Counted from the stretch's first letter, positions 19,654 to 28,615 are shown. The stretch: DNA of 64,000 bases from Microbacterium sp. zg-Y818 (GCF_030246905.1 NZ_CP126741.1:310001-374000); one strand, 5' to 3'. Translations and numbers: made by a program. The notes: a model not told the origin generated them from the letters alone.

Positions 19654-20322
19654 ATGGCCGTCCGAACCCCCGACCCCGAACCCGGCGACCGCGACGACGA
19701 CGATTCGCCGCGGGATCCGCTCCGTCCCGGCGGTGCGCCCTTCGACCGTCCGGGTCATCCGCTCGGCGGCAGCAGCCTCGGGTCGCGTGTCCCTGGCTCG
19801 GCCCAGAATCCGGGCTGGCTCAGCGAGGTCGAGCTGGCCGAGGCACGCCGGCGACTGCCGATGCTCTACGTCGAAGCGGTGCCGGTGCGCACCGACGGCG
19901 TGGGTGCGGTGACCGAGGTCGGCATCCTGCTGCGGGCCACCCCGCTCGGGGAGATCACCCGCACGATCGTCTCGGGGCGGGTGCGGTACGGCGAGACGGT
20001 GCGCGACGCGCTTTTCCGCCACGTCGAGAACGACCTGGGCCCGATGGCCTTCCCGCTGCTGCCGCCGCAGCCGGTGCCGTTCACGGTGGCCGAGTACTTC
20101 CCGATCCCCGGCGTCAGCGCGTTCCACGACGACCGCCAGCACGCGGTCTCGCTGGCGTTCGTCGTGCCGGTGTCCGGTACCTGCGAGCCCCGGCAGGACG
20201 CCCTCGAGGTCACCTGGATGACACCCGAAGAGGCCTCCAGCGACGCGGTGTCCGCCGAGATGGAGGGCGGCCGCGGCACACTCGTGCGTCTGGCGCTGGC
20301 TTCGGTGGGTGCGCTGCGCTGA
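19654..20322 (+). CDS. NUDIX-like hydrolase family protein (DUF4916 type)
   Basis: The 222 residues have a hydrophilic Asp/Pro-rich N-terminus (about 1-55), then NPGWLSEVELAEARRRLPMLYVEAVPVRTDG and a NUDIX-type beta-grasp: GILLRATPLGEITRTIVSGRVRYGETVRDALFRHVENDLGP. The segment resembling the NUDIX box has R-x-G-E-T-V-R-D-A but lacks the full REUXEE pattern (RHVENDLG instead), so pyrophosphohydrolase activity is doubtful. The C-terminal half continues with HDDRQHAVSLAFVVPVSG. The ATG at 19654 gives the first plausible start; a TATACAT element lies seven bases before it. Probably monocistronic. Confidence 0.7.
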   Translation: MAVRTPDPEPGDRDDDDSPRDPLRPGGAPFDRPGHPLGGSSLGSRVPGSAQNPGWLSEVELAEARRRLPMLYVEAVPVRTDGVGAVTEVGILLRATPLGEITRTIVSGRVRYGETVRDALFRHVENDLGPMAFPLLPPQPVPFTVAEYFPIPGVSAFHDDRQHAVSLAFVVPVSGTCEPRQDALEVTWMTPEEASSDAVSAEMEGGRGTLVRLALASVGALR

Positions 20323-20354
20323 CGCGGATGCCGCGGCGCGGCTTCCCCACTGAT

Positions 20355-20381
20355 CCAATTTCCAATAGGATCGGCGCACCG
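20355..20381 (+). promoter_or_regulatory. Shared promoter/operator motif, erythrulose operon copy
   Basis: CCAATTTCCAATAGGAT followed by CGGCGCACCG, 21 bp before the kinase ATG. It differs at only four of 27 positions from 24198-24224 in front of the next operon. TAGGAT can serve as the -10, and a CCWA-N7-TAGG dyad overlaps it, a position where a bound repressor would block transcription. The encoded GntR regulator (23383) is the obvious candidate; inference. Confidence 0.65.
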
Positions 20382-20401
20382 CTTCCCGTGAGGAGACCGC
20401 G

Positions 20402-22129
20402 ATGACGCGCCTGTTCAACGACCCCGACGACTTCGCCGAGGAGACGATCGAAGGCTTCGTCGCGGCATCGGCGCGGTGGGTGCGCCCCGTCACCGGCGGC
20501 GTCGTGCGGTCGACCCGCGGTGATGAGCCCACCGTGGCGGTCGTCATCGGCGGCGGCAGCGGCCACTACCCGGCCTTCGGCGGTCTCGTCGGGCCCGGTC
20601 TCGCGCACGGTGCCGCGATGGGCAACCTCTTCGCCTCGCCGTCGGCCCACCAGGTGCACTCGGTGGCCACCGCCGCGCACGAGGGACGCGGTGTGCTGCT
20701 GAGCTTCGGCAACTACGCCGGTGACGTGCTGCACTTCGGCCAGGCGCAGGAGCGCATGCGGGAGGCCGGCATCGACTGCCGCACGGTGCTCGTCACCGAC
20801 GACGTGTGGAGCGCTCCGAAGGACGAGCTCGACAGGCGCCGGGGCATTGCGGGGGATCTCGTGGTGTTCAAGGTCGCCGGCGCCGCCGCCGAGGAGGGAT
20901 CCGATCTCGACGACGTCGAGCGGGTCGCCCGTCTCGCCAACGCCCGCACGCGCTCCTTCGGCGTCGCCTTCGGCGGCTGCACGCTGCCCGGCGCCGACGG
21001 GCCGCTGTTCGACGTGCCCGCCGGTCGCATGGCGGTGGGGCTCGGCATCCACGGTGAACCCGGCATCGACGAGGTCGACGTCCCCACCGCGGCGGAGCTG
21101 GCCGAGATGTTCGTGGCGAAGCTCCTGGACGAGCTGCCCGAGGGCGTCCGTCTTCCCGGCGCCCGCGTGGTGCCGATCCTCAACGGCCTCGGGAGCGTGA
21201 AATACGAGGAGCTGTTCGTCGTCTACCGCTCGATCGATCGCCTCCTGACCGAGGCGGGGGCGGTCGTCGTCTCGCCGGAGGTGGGCGAGTTCTGCACGAG
21301 CTTCGACATGGCCGGAGCATCTCTCACCCTGCTGTGGCTCGACGACGAGCTCGAGCGTCTCTGGCTGGCGCCGTGCGACACCCCCGCCTTCCGTCGCGGC
21401 TCCGTCCCCGACCGCCGCGCGGTCACCGATGACGAGATCGCCGCGGTCGACGACACCCGGGAGATCGGCGCGGCAGGCGATGCCTCACGCGGCGTGGCCG
21501 CCCTGATCGCCCGCGCCGTCCAGGACATGGCCGCGATGCTCGACGCGCACGCGGACGAGCTCGGGCGCCTGGACCGCGTCGCCGGCGACGGGGACCACGG
21601 CATCGGAATGCAGCGCGGCAGCCGGGCGGCCGCCGAGGCCGCGAAGGCCGCCGTCGACGCCTCGGCCGGGGCGCGCACCACCCTCCAGCACGCCGGCGAT
21701 GCGTGGGCGGACAAGGGTGGCGGCACGTCCGGCGCCATCTGGGGCGAGATGCTCGCTGCGCTCGGAGCGGTGCTCGGTGACGATGACGAGGTCACCGCCG
21801 AGCGCGTGGCGTCGGGTGTCGTGGGAATGAAGGATGCCGTCATGGCGTTCGGTAAAGCACTCCCTGGTGACAAGACGATGATCGATGCGATCGTTCCGTT
21901 CGCCGACGACCTGGCCGAGCGGGTCGCCGCGGGAGACGCGCTGGCGGATGCCTGGGCCCACGCGGCCGAGGTGGCCACCGCAGCCGCGCAGCAGACGTCT
22001 GAGCTGACTGCGCGGGTGGGCAGAGCGCGGTCGCACGGAGACAAGAGCCTCGGCACCCCTGACCCGGGAGCGGTGTCCTTCGCGCTGGTGGCGCACACCG
22101 TCCTGGACCTTCTGAAGGAGGACGACTGA
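20402..22129 (+). CDS. Fused DhaK-DhaL kinase, probable erythrulose kinase
   Basis: A 575-residue ATP-dependent dihydroxyacetone-kinase-family enzyme. The DhaK half (about 1-330) contains [17 protein letters not shown] and GIHGEPGID, where His217 would bind the keto group of the substrate covalently as a hemiaminal. The DhaL half (about 355-575) has the nucleotide and Mg motifs [21 protein letters not shown] and GDKTMIDAI. Members beside RpiB- and TIM-type isomerases were shown in Mycobacterium smegmatis to phosphorylate erythrulose (LerK/DerK), and that neighbourhood is present here, so erythrulose is a likelier substrate than dihydroxyacetone. First gene of a four-gene operon, one base before the next ATG. 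Confidence 0.8.
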   Translation: MTRLFNDPDDFAEETIEGFVAASARWVRPVTGGVVRSTRGDEPTVAVVIGGGSGHYPAFGGLVGPGLAHGAAMGNLFASPSAHQVHSVATAAHEGRGVLLSFGNYAGDVLHFGQAQERMREAGIDCRTVLVTDDVWSAPKDELDRRRGIAGDLVVFKVAGAAAEEGSDLDDVERVARLANARTRSFGVAFGGCTLPGADGPLFDVPAGRMAVGLGIHGEPGIDEVDVPTAAELAEMFVAKLLDELPEGVRLPGARVVPILNGLGSVKYEELFVVYRSIDRLLTEAGAVVVSPEVGEFCTSFDMAGASLTLLWLDDELERLWLAPCDTPAFRRGSVPDRRAVTDDEIAAVDDTREIGAAGDASRGVAALIARAVQDMAAMLDAHADELGRLDRVAGDGDHGIGMQRGSRAAAEAAKAAVDASAGARTTLQHAGDAWADKGGGTSGAIWGEMLAALGAVLGDDDEVTAERVASGVVGMKDAVMAFGKALPGDKTMIDAIVPFADDLAERVAAGDALADAWAHAAEVATAAAQQTSELTARVGRARSHGDKSLGTPDPGAVSFALVAHTVLDLLKEDD

Positions 22130-22130
22130 C

Positions 22131-22586
22131 ATGGCACTACGACTGGTGATCGGCTCGGACGACGCGGGCTTCGAGTACAAGGAACGACTCAAGGCCGACC
22201 TCGAGGCGAACGATCTCGTCGCCGAGGTCGTGGATGTCGGCGTCGACGCCGACGGACACACCAACTATCCGGCGATCGCGATCGCCGCGGCCGAGCGCGT
22301 CGCCGCCGGCGACGCCGACCGGGCGCTGCTGATCTGCGGCACGGGGCTCGGGGTGGCGATCGCGGCGAACAAGGTCAGCGGCGTGCGCGCCGTGACCGCG
22401 CACGATCCCTACAGCGTCGAGCGCGCGGTGCTGTCCAACAACGCGCAGGTGCTGTGCATGGGGCAGCGCGTGATCGGGTTGGAGCTCGCACGCCGACTCG
22501 TCGGAGAGTGGCTCACCTACACGTTCGACCCGCAGAGCGCGTCGAACGAGAAGGTGCAGGAGATCTGCGCGTACGAGGACGCCTGA
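22131..22586 (+). CDS. RpiB/LacAB-family isomerase, probable erythrulose-4-phosphate isomerase
   Basis: 151 residues of the RpiB family: the start [21 protein letters not shown] has the family Asp pair, then [93 protein letters not shown], which carries the family sugar-phosphate loop and the NNAQ and GxRVIG motifs. Typical RpiB interconverts ribulose 5-phosphate and ribose 5-phosphate; homologues named DerI convert D-erythrulose 4-phosphate to D-erythrose 4-phosphate. The position one base after the kinase gene, with AAGGAGG inside the kinase 3' end, favours the latter. The C-terminus is shortened to QEICAYEDA. Confidence 0.8.
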   Translation: MALRLVIGSDDAGFEYKERLKADLEANDLVAEVVDVGVDADGHTNYPAIAIAAAERVAAGDADRALLICGTGLGVAIAANKVSGVRAVTAHDPYSVERAVLSNNAQVLCMGQRVIGLELARRLVGEWLTYTFDPQSASNEKVQEICAYEDA

Positions 22587-22612
22587 CCAGCCCACGACCC
22601 GGAGGCGACCGC

Positions 22613-23386
22613 ATGCTGATCGGTGCGAGCCTGAAGATGTACTTCTCCCACGCCCGCACCGTGGCGTGGACGCGGGAGGTGTCCGCCATGGCCGCCGCCC
22701 ACCCCGCCGTCGCCGACGGCAGGGTGTCGCCCTTCGTCATTCCGCAGTATCCCTCCATCGCGGCGTGCGTGGAGATCGGCAGGCCGGTGGGACTGGCCGT
22801 CGGCGCGCAGGACATCGCGACGGAGGATGAGGGACCGTACACGGGCGAGGTCAGCGGCGCGGTGCTGGCGGAGGTCGGATGCCGCTACGTCGAGGTCGGC
22901 CACGCCGAGCGGCGACGTCTGTTCGGGGACACCGGAGACGTCGTGGCGGCGAAGGTGGCCGCCGCGCAGCGCAACCGGATCGTTCCGTTGCTCTGCGTGG
23001 GGGAGGCGGATCAGCGTGACCCCGCCTCCGCCGCGGCGGAGGTCGTGCGGCAGATCGACTCCGGCCTGGCGGCGGCGCGTGCGGCGGGCCTGCACCGCCC
23101 GGTCGTGATCGCCTATGAGCCGATCTGGGCGATCGGGGCGGCCGAGCCGGCGGGTGCCGATCACATCCGCGCCGTCTGCGGGGCCCTGCGTGCCCACCTC
23201 GCCGTCGCTCCCGAGCAGGCATCGGTCATCTACGGCGGAAGCGCCGGTCCCGGCCTGCTCACCGACATCGCCGACGCCGTCGACGGGGTCTTCCTCGGCC
23301 GCTTCGCGCACGACCCGGCCGCGTTCGGCGAGATACTTGATGAGGCGTCGCGTCTGACGCCGGCATCCCAGGAGGACCCGCGATGA
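22613..23386 (+). CDS. Triosephosphate-isomerase-type isomerase, probable erythrulose-1-phosphate isomerase
   Basis: 257 residues of TIM fold. Signature elements: MLIGASLKMYF with the catalytic Lys near residue 8, YVEVGHAERRRLFGDTG with the electrophile His near 100, IAYEPIWAIG with the general-base Glu near 170, IYGGSAGPG, and DGVFLGRFAHDP. A glycolytic TIM would have NWKMN near the start and a different loop 6; the SLKMYF start is typical of the LerI/EryH branch that epimerises L-erythrulose 1-phosphate to D-erythrulose 4-phosphate. Position between the RpiB-type isomerase and the regulator supports this. The ATG at 22613 has GGAGG eight bases upstream. Overlaps the regulator by 4 bp. Confidence 0.78.
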   Translation: MLIGASLKMYFSHARTVAWTREVSAMAAAHPAVADGRVSPFVIPQYPSIAACVEIGRPVGLAVGAQDIATEDEGPYTGEVSGAVLAEVGCRYVEVGHAERRRLFGDTGDVVAAKVAAAQRNRIVPLLCVGEADQRDPASAAAEVVRQIDSGLAAARAAGLHRPVVIAYEPIWAIGAAEPAGADHIRAVCGALRAHLAVAPEQASVIYGGSAGPGLLTDIADAVDGVFLGRFAHDPAAFGEILDEASRLTPASQEDPR

Positions 23387-24111
23387 CGGTGCAGCAGGAC
23401 ACCGGCGCACTGAGCGCCCTCTCGGGCACCATCGAGCGGCGGGGCTTGCGCGACCACGTCTATGACCGCATCCTGCAGCTGCTGCTCAGCGGCGAGGTCG
23501 CCCCGGGGGCGCGGCTGTCGATCGACACGATCGCCCGCCACCTGCAGGTGTCTCCCACCCCGGTACGCGAGGCGATGGTGCAGCTGGAGCGCACGGGGCT
23601 GGTCACCCGGGAGGCGCTCAAGGGCTACCGGGTCGCGCCCCGGCTGAAGCCGTCGCAGCTGGCCGAGCTGTTCGACGCGCGCCTCATGCTCGAGACGACT
23701 GCGGCCCGCCTGGCCACCCCCGCCTCACCGGCGATGCTCGCCGAGCTCCGCGCCGCGCAGGAGCACCACCGTCGCATCGGCGAAGAGGTCATCGCGACGA
23801 TGTCCGCCGGTGACACCAACCTGGCGCTGACGACGGCGTACTTCGCGGCGGATGCCGCCTTCCACCGCGTCGTGTTCGATCACTGCGGCAACCACTACCT
23901 CACCGAGATGTCCGAGGCGCTCGGAGCACAGCTGCACCGCATGCGCCAGGCGGCGCTTCACGGTGTCACCGACGTGCGCGAGGCGATCGCCGAGCACGCC
24001 GCCATCGTCGAAGCCTTCGCCGGCGACGACGCCCGCGCGCCGGAGCGGGCGATGCGCCGGCACATCGAGCTGGTGCGCTCACGCTCGCTCGACGTCGAAC
24101 GCGGCGACTGA
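23383..24111 (+). CDS. GntR/FadR-family regulator with FCD domain
   Basis: 242 residues: an N-terminal winged helix-turn-helix (about 25-85: LRDHVYDRILQLLLSGEVAPGARL, then DTIARHLQVSPTPVREAMVQLERTGLV) and a C-terminal all-helical FCD effector domain containing metal/ligand-type residues in DAAFHRVVFDHCGNHYL and EHAAIVEAFAGDD. These regulators usually repress and respond to sugar acids or organic acids. The ATG overlaps the isomerase stop (ATGA), so it closes the first operon. The same 27-bp motif lies before this operon and before the next one, making this protein the likely common regulator. Confidence 0.88.
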   Translation: MTVQQDTGALSALSGTIERRGLRDHVYDRILQLLLSGEVAPGARLSIDTIARHLQVSPTPVREAMVQLERTGLVTREALKGYRVAPRLKPSQLAELFDARLMLETTAARLATPASPAMLAELRAAQEHHRRIGEEVIATMSAGDTNLALTTAYFAADAAFHRVVFDHCGNHYLTEMSEALGAQLHRMRQAALHGVTDVREAIAEHAAIVEAFAGDDARAPERAMRRHIELVRSRSLDVERGD

Positions 24112-24197
24112 CGCGACGGCTCTCGCGCTCCTCCCGCGTCTGGCGAGGGGGCCGACGGGCGTGCCCGCGGGCCGTGGATTTTCCTCTTCCGCGAGGG

Positions 24198-24224
24198 CCT
24201 ATTTCCTGTAGGATCGGCGAACCG
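24198..24224 (+). promoter_or_regulatory. Shared promoter/operator motif, sugar-acid operon copy
   Basis: CCTATTTCCTGTAGGAT followed by CGGCGAACCG, 42 bp before the ATG of the TIM-barrel gene. 23 of 27 positions match 20355-20381. CCTA-N7-TAGG is a perfect short dyad overlapping a TAGGAT -10 candidate. The remainder of 24112-24197 is GC-rich and shows nothing else I can support. Confidence 0.65.
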
Positions 24225-24265
24225 AGTCAGACATCGGTGTCGAGAGAAACGCCAACGGAGCCGTC

Positions 24266-25216
24266 ATGACAGATACGTCGACCCTCGCCCTGAACAGCCA
24301 GACCTGGCCGATCGCCGTCTGCATGCACGGGTTCTCGCAGGTGGATCGAGAGGGCACGGCGCTGCACGACGCCGCCCCCGAGGTGTGGGACCGGATGTTC
24401 GCGGAGGTCGCCCGCCTCGGGTTCACCGCCATCGAGCTGGCTGACAGCCACATCCGTCCCGCCGACCTCACGCCCTCCCGTCGGGAGGAGCTCCTCGCGA
24501 TCTCCGGCTCGTACGGCGTCACGCCGATCTCGGTGCACGTCCAGCGCCAGAGCGTGATCCAGCCGGGACGCGGCGAAGAGAACCTCGCCTACGCCCACCG
24601 CACCATCGACGCGTCGGCTGAACTCGGTCTGCAGGTGTTCTCCACGGGCCTGCATCAGCCCTTCTCGGACGCCCAGCGGCGGGCGCTGTGGTTCTGGACG
24701 GCGCCCGGTCCCGTGGACCCCGACGACGCCGACACCCGCGCGCTCGCCGTGAAGCGCCTGCGCGAGCTCGGGGAGCACGCGGCATCCGTGGGGCTCCCGA
24801 TGTCGCTGGAGATGTACGAGGACACCTACCTCGGCACCGCCGACAGCGCCGTGCGCCTCATCGAGGAGATCGGCCTGGACAACGTCGGACTGAACCCCGA
24901 CATCGCCAACCTCATCCGCCTGCACCGGCCCATCGAGGACTGGCGCGAGATGCACGAGAAGACGCTGCCGTACGCGAACTACTGGCACGTGAAGAACTAC
25001 ACCCGCGACCAGGCCCTCGACGGCAGCTGGTTCACCTCGGTGCCCACCACCATGGAGCAGGGACTCATCAACTACCGCGCCATGGTCTCGCTCGCGATCG
25101 AGGTGGGGTTCCGCGGGCCGTTCCTCATGGAGCAGTATGGCGGCGACAGCCTCGGGGTCTGCGCCGGCAACCGCACCTACCTGCAGTCGCTGCTGCCGCA
25201 GCCCGCGGGCGCCTGA
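24266..25216 (+). CDS. Xylose-isomerase-like TIM-barrel enzyme (isomerase or decarboxylase)
   Basis: 316 residues of the AP-endonuclease-2/xylose-isomerase-like fold. Probable divalent-metal ligands are the Glu in PMSLEMYEDTY, the Asp in GLNPDIANLI, the His in WHVKNYTRD and the Glu in FLMEQYGGDS. It is longer than a typical hydroxypyruvate isomerase or OtnI (about 260). Two known roles near DUF1537 kinases or erythrulose kinases are 2-oxotetronate isomerase (OtnI) and 3-oxo-isoapionate decarboxylase (OiaC, forming L-erythrulose). I cannot decide between them from motifs; the adjacent L-erythrulose-type operon makes the decarboxylase idea attractive. First gene of the second operon. Confidence 0.6.
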   Translation: MTDTSTLALNSQTWPIAVCMHGFSQVDREGTALHDAAPEVWDRMFAEVARLGFTAIELADSHIRPADLTPSRREELLAISGSYGVTPISVHVQRQSVIQPGRGEENLAYAHRTIDASAELGLQVFSTGLHQPFSDAQRRALWFWTAPGPVDPDDADTRALAVKRLRELGEHAASVGLPMSLEMYEDTYLGTADSAVRLIEEIGLDNVGLNPDIANLIRLHRPIEDWREMHEKTLPYANYWHVKNYTRDQALDGSWFTSVPTTMEQGLINYRAMVSLAIEVGFRGPFLMEQYGGDSLGVCAGNRTYLQSLLPQPAGA

Positions 25217-25243
25217 GCCTCTTCAATGACGAAGGAGACGAAC

Positions 25244-26227
25244 ATGACCGACACCTCTCGCCCCGTCTACGCCGTGGTCGGCAGCGGCTACATGGGCGGT
25301 GGCATCGCCCAGGTGCTCGCCCTCTCGGGTGCCGACGTCCGCATCGCCGACGTCGATATCGCAATCGCCCAGGGCAACCGCGATCGCCTCATCGCCGAAG
25401 CCCGCCAGTTCGCCGACGATGGCCTGTTCCCCGCCGACGCCGCTGACGTCATCGCCGAGCGCGTCACCGCCGCGACGATCGAGGATGCCGTCGCCGGTGC
25501 GAGCTTCATCGAAGAAGCCGTGCCCGAGAAGATCGAGATCAAGCACGCCACCCTCCGCCGCATCAGCGAGGCCGCCGCTCCCGACGCGATCATCGGGAGC
25601 AACACCTCCACGATCCTCATCGGCAAGCTCGCCGAGGCGGTGGTGAACCCTGAGCGCTTCCTCGGGGTGCACTTCTCCAACCCGGCGCCCTTCATCCCCG
25701 GCGTCGAGCTCATCCCGCACGCCACGACGGATGCCGCCGTCATCCCGGTCGTCGAGCAGGTCGTCGCCGCGACCGGCAAGCAGACCGCGCGGGTGAAGGA
25801 TGCCACCGGGTTCGTGCTCAACCGCCTGCAGTACGCCCTGTTCCATGAGGCGACGCAGCTGGTTGAGGAGGGGGTGGCGACGCCCGAGGACATCGACACG
25901 ATCGTGCGCACCACGTTCGGCTTCCGTCTGCCGTTCTTCGGGCCGTTCGCGATCGCCGACATGGCCGGGCTCGACGTGTACGCGTTCTGCTACGCGTCGC
26001 TGCAGACCGAGTTCCCCGAGCGCTTCGCGACCCCGCAGATCCTCGAGGACCTCGTCGCCGCCGGCAAGTTCGGCACGAAGTCCGGCGGCGGGTTCCTCGA
26101 CGTGCCCGCCGAGCGCACCCCCGAGCTCATCGCGTACCGCAACAAGGCGTACGTCGCGATGCAGAAGCTCCTCGACGAGCTCGGCCCTGCCCCGATCCAC
26201 CCCGGCCCCGCAGCCGTGGAGAACTGA
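25244..26227 (+). CDS. 3-hydroxyacyl-CoA-dehydrogenase-type NAD oxidoreductase
   Basis: 327 residues: Rossmann N-terminal domain (VVGSGYMGGGIAQVLALSGADVRIADVD), then the family motifs EAVPEKIEIKHATLRRI, GSNTSTILIGKLAEAV, and GVHFSNPAPFIPGVELIP with the catalytic His-Glu pair region, followed by the C-terminal helical domain (GFVLNRLQYALFHEATQLVEEG, GKFGTKSGGGFLDV). Besides acyl-CoA enzymes, this family includes sugar-acid 3-dehydrogenases such as L-gulonate 3-dehydrogenase (lambda-crystallin type), which is the more sensible role beside a TIM-barrel enzyme and acid-sugar kinase. Start ATG 25244 is chosen because AAGGAG lies six bases upstream. A C3-oxidised acid would decarboxylate readily. 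Confidence 0.72.
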   Translation: MTDTSRPVYAVVGSGYMGGGIAQVLALSGADVRIADVDIAIAQGNRDRLIAEARQFADDGLFPADAADVIAERVTAATIEDAVAGASFIEEAVPEKIEIKHATLRRISEAAAPDAIIGSNTSTILIGKLAEAVVNPERFLGVHFSNPAPFIPGVELIPHATTDAAVIPVVEQVVAATGKQTARVKDATGFVLNRLQYALFHEATQLVEEGVATPEDIDTIVRTTFGFRLPFFGPFAIADMAGLDVYAFCYASLQTEFPERFATPQILEDLVAAGKFGTKSGGGFLDVPAERTPELIAYRNKAYVAMQKLLDELGPAPIHPGPAAVEN

Positions 26228-26237
26228 AGGAGCCGTG

Positions 26238-27008
26238 ATGGCCGTCCCGTTCCCCGCTGACCGCACCGTCATCCTCACGGGGGCGGCGAGCCCCCGCGGC
26301 ATCGGCCGGGCCACGGCGTACCACCTGGCCGAACTCGGCTGGAACGTCGGCATCATCGACGTCGACGGCGAGGCGGCCGCAGCCACCGCGCAGGACGTCG
26401 CGGACACCCACGACGTCAAGGCGGTCGGGGTGGGGGCGAATCTCGCCGACCGCGAGCAGGCGATCGCCGCCGTCGACGAGCTCGAGTCGCAGCTCCCGCA
26501 GCTCGTCGCCCTCGTGAACTTCGCCGGAGTCTCCTCGCCGGTGCCGTATCTCGAGGTCACCCCCGAGGAGTGGCACCGGGTGATGGGGGTCAACCTCGAG
26601 GGCGTGCACTGGGTGACCCAGCGCGTGGCGGCATCCCTCGTCGCCTCCGGCGTCGGTCGCATCATCGGCATCTCGTCGGTGTCGGCCCAGCGCGGCGGCG
26701 GCACGTTCTCGAAGACCCCGTACTCGGCGTCGAAGGCGGGGGTCATCGGGCTCATGCGCTCCATCGCGCGCGAGCTCGGTCCCCTCGGCATCACCGCGAA
26801 CGTGATCTCCCCCGGACCCATCGACACCGACATCATGGGAGGCACCCTCACCGACGAGCGCAAGCAGGCCATGGCGGCCGACGGCGTACTGCCGCGCATC
26901 GGCAACCCCCTCGACATCGCCGCCGCGGTGGCGTATCTCATCAGCGAAGACGCCGGATTCGTGACGGGTCAGACCCTGAACGTCGACGGCGGTCTCTACA
27001 TGCACTGA
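26238..27008 (+). CDS. SDR-family oxidoreductase
   Basis: 256 residues of classical short-chain dehydrogenase/reductase: cofactor motif TGAASPRGIGRATAYHLAELG (about 13-33), acidic DVDG after beta-2 indicating NAD preference, NFAG in place of NNAG, catalytic Ser in GISSVSAQ and the YSASK motif (Tyr near 163, Lys near 167), and the end GQTLNVDGGLYMH. Likely oxidises a polyol or sugar-acid hydroxyl in the same pathway. It sits 10 bp after the 3-hydroxyacyl-type dehydrogenase. A GTG directly precedes the ATG, giving a one-codon start ambiguity. Confidence 0.85.
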   Translation: MAVPFPADRTVILTGAASPRGIGRATAYHLAELGWNVGIIDVDGEAAAATAQDVADTHDVKAVGVGANLADREQAIAAVDELESQLPQLVALVNFAGVSSPVPYLEVTPEEWHRVMGVNLEGVHWVTQRVAASLVASGVGRIIGISSVSAQRGGGTFSKTPYSASKAGVIGLMRSIARELGPLGITANVISPGPIDTDIMGGTLTDERKQAMAADGVLPRIGNPLDIAAAVAYLISEDAGFVTGQTLNVDGGLYMH

Positions 27009-27016
27009 GGAATCAC

Positions 27017-27118
27017 ATGTCACCTTCCTGGTCGAAAGGTCGTATCGCCTACCTCGTGATCGGGGTGATCTGCCTCGCCGTCGGCGTCGCACTCATCCTG
27101 CCCGGCCTCGGCGGCTAG
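27017..27118 (+). CDS. 33-residue single-span membrane peptide
   Basis: ATG at 27017 and TAG at 27116-27118 define a 33-residue peptide: polar start MSPSWSKGRI, then one hydrophobic span (AYLVIGVICLAVGVALILPG) and a Gly-rich end. GAGGA, overlapping the end of the SDR gene, lies five bases before the ATG. It fills the gap between the SDR and MFS genes in the same direction, so it would be made as part of the operon. No homologous family is recognised; a small accessory of the transporter is a guess. Too short for routine gene callers. Confidence 0.6.
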   Translation: MSPSWSKGRIAYLVIGVICLAVGVALILPGLGG

Positions 27119-27162
27119 CCGCGGTCACCTGTGCCACACACCGCTCAAAGGAGAGCCGCACC

Positions 27163-28542
27163 GTGTCAACCACTTCGGACAGCGCCGCTGCGCGCGTACT
27201 GCTGGACAGCCCACACCTGCACAGCGGCATCAAGAAGGCGACCTATCGCCTCATGCCGATGCTCATCATCCTGTACTTCGTCGCGTTCCTCGATCGCACG
27301 AACGTCGGATTCGCCGAGGAGGCCCTCTCGGTCGACCGCGGCATCACCGCCGGGGCGTATGCGCTGGGCGCCGGCATCTTCTTCATCGGCTACGCGATCT
27401 TCGAGATCCCGTCGAACCTGCTGCTGAACAAGTTCGGCGCCCGTTTCTGGCTCGCCCGCATCGCCATCACGTGGGGCATCGTCGCGGCGCTGTTCGCCTT
27501 CGTGACGAACGACACGATGTTCGTGTGGCTGCGCTTCCTCCTCGGCGTCACCGAGGCGGGGCTCTTCCCCGGCGTCATCATGTTCCTGGCGCAGTGGTTC
27601 CCCAACAAGCGCCGCGTGCAGATGTTCGCGCTGTTCTACCTCGCCCAGCCGTTCTCGCAGATGATCGGCGCCCCCCTGTCGGGCGGCCTCATCAGCTTCG
27701 GCGAGCAGTTCACCCCCTGGGCCGGCTGGCAGGTGATGTTCTTCACCGAGGGCATGCTCGCCGTCGTCGCCGGCATCGCCGCCATCTTCTTCCTCGTCGA
27801 CTCGCCGCAGAAGGCGAAGTTCCTCACCGACGACGAGAAGTTCGCGATGAAGGCGGTGATGGAACACGAGGATGCCATCAAGAACGACGACGGCCCGCGG
27901 GGCATCGGCGCGGCCCTGGTGAACTGGAAGGTCTGGTACTTCACCGTCATCTACTTCTGCCTGCAGATCGCCGTGTACGGCACGACGTTCTACCTGCCGC
28001 AGCAGGTCTCCGGACTGATCGGCAGGGCCGTGGGCTGGGAGGTGGGTCTGGTGACCGCCATCCCGTGGGCGGTGGGCCTCTTCGCCTGCTACTACGTCGG
28101 CAAGCACGCGCACACGCTGCGTCGCCGGCGCACCTGGGGCGCGGCCTTCTTCATCATCACGGGCTTGTCGATCTTCGTGTCGGCCTGGGCCGGAGCGAAC
28201 GGGCAGGCGCTGCTGGGCATCGCCGCGATCACCGTCGCGGTGGCGTCGTTCCTGTCGACCGGTCCGATCACGTGGTCCTTCCCCACGGCGTTCCTCACCG
28301 GCGCCGCTGCGGCCACCGGCATCGGCCTGATCAACTCGCTCGGCAACCTCGGCGGCTTCGTGGCTCCCATCATGCGCACCGGCATCAACGAGGCCTTCCC
28401 GACGGACTCCGGGGCGTGGGGCGTGGTCTCGCTCGGCGTCTTCGGCTTCCTCGGGGCGATCATGATGCTCTGCACGAAGTTCTTCCGCTCCCGGGCGGAC
28501 GCGCTGCTCGAAGACGCAGAGGCCCGCGTTCCCGGTCACTGA
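27163..28542 (+). CDS. MFS transporter, anion:cation symporter (ACS) family
   Basis: 459 residues with 12 predicted membrane spans and a cytosolic N-terminus. Family motifs: YFVAFLDRTNVGFA in TM1, FFIGYAIFEIPSNLLLNKFGARFWLARI in TM2-loop, and FLLGVTEAGLFPGVIMFLAQWFPNKRR, all characteristic of ACS carriers for galactonate, glucarate, tartrate, phthalate and similar organic anions. This directly supports a sugar acid as the substrate of the surrounding enzymes. GTG start; AAAGGAGAG lies eight or so bases upstream. A central hydrophilic loop (about 210-255) separates TM6 and TM7. Confidence 0.88.
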   Translation: MSTTSDSAAARVLLDSPHLHSGIKKATYRLMPMLIILYFVAFLDRTNVGFAEEALSVDRGITAGAYALGAGIFFIGYAIFEIPSNLLLNKFGARFWLARIAITWGIVAALFAFVTNDTMFVWLRFLLGVTEAGLFPGVIMFLAQWFPNKRRVQMFALFYLAQPFSQMIGAPLSGGLISFGEQFTPWAGWQVMFFTEGMLAVVAGIAAIFFLVDSPQKAKFLTDDEKFAMKAVMEHEDAIKNDDGPRGIGAALVNWKVWYFTVIYFCLQIAVYGTTFYLPQQVSGLIGRAVGWEVGLVTAIPWAVGLFACYYVGKHAHTLRRRRTWGAAFFIITGLSIFVSAWAGANGQALLGIAAITVAVASFLSTGPITWSFPTAFLTGAAAATGIGLINSLGNLGGFVAPIMRTGINEAFPTDSGAWGVVSLGVFGFLGAIMMLCTKFFRSRADALLEDAEARVPGH

Positions 28543-28615
28543 CACCGTGCGGGGCGCGCGTGCGCGCCCCGCACATCGGTCGGCGCCCCCCGTACGTCCG
28601 CAAGAGGAGATCCAC

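Noticed and set aside
20402..23386. Reading the kinase/RpiB/TIM set as ordinary dihydroxyacetone and pentose phosphate metabolism
   Set aside because: Gene order and the non-glycolytic TIM N-terminus fit the erythrulose branch better; housekeeping tpiA and rpiB would not normally sit beside a GntR-controlled fused kinase.
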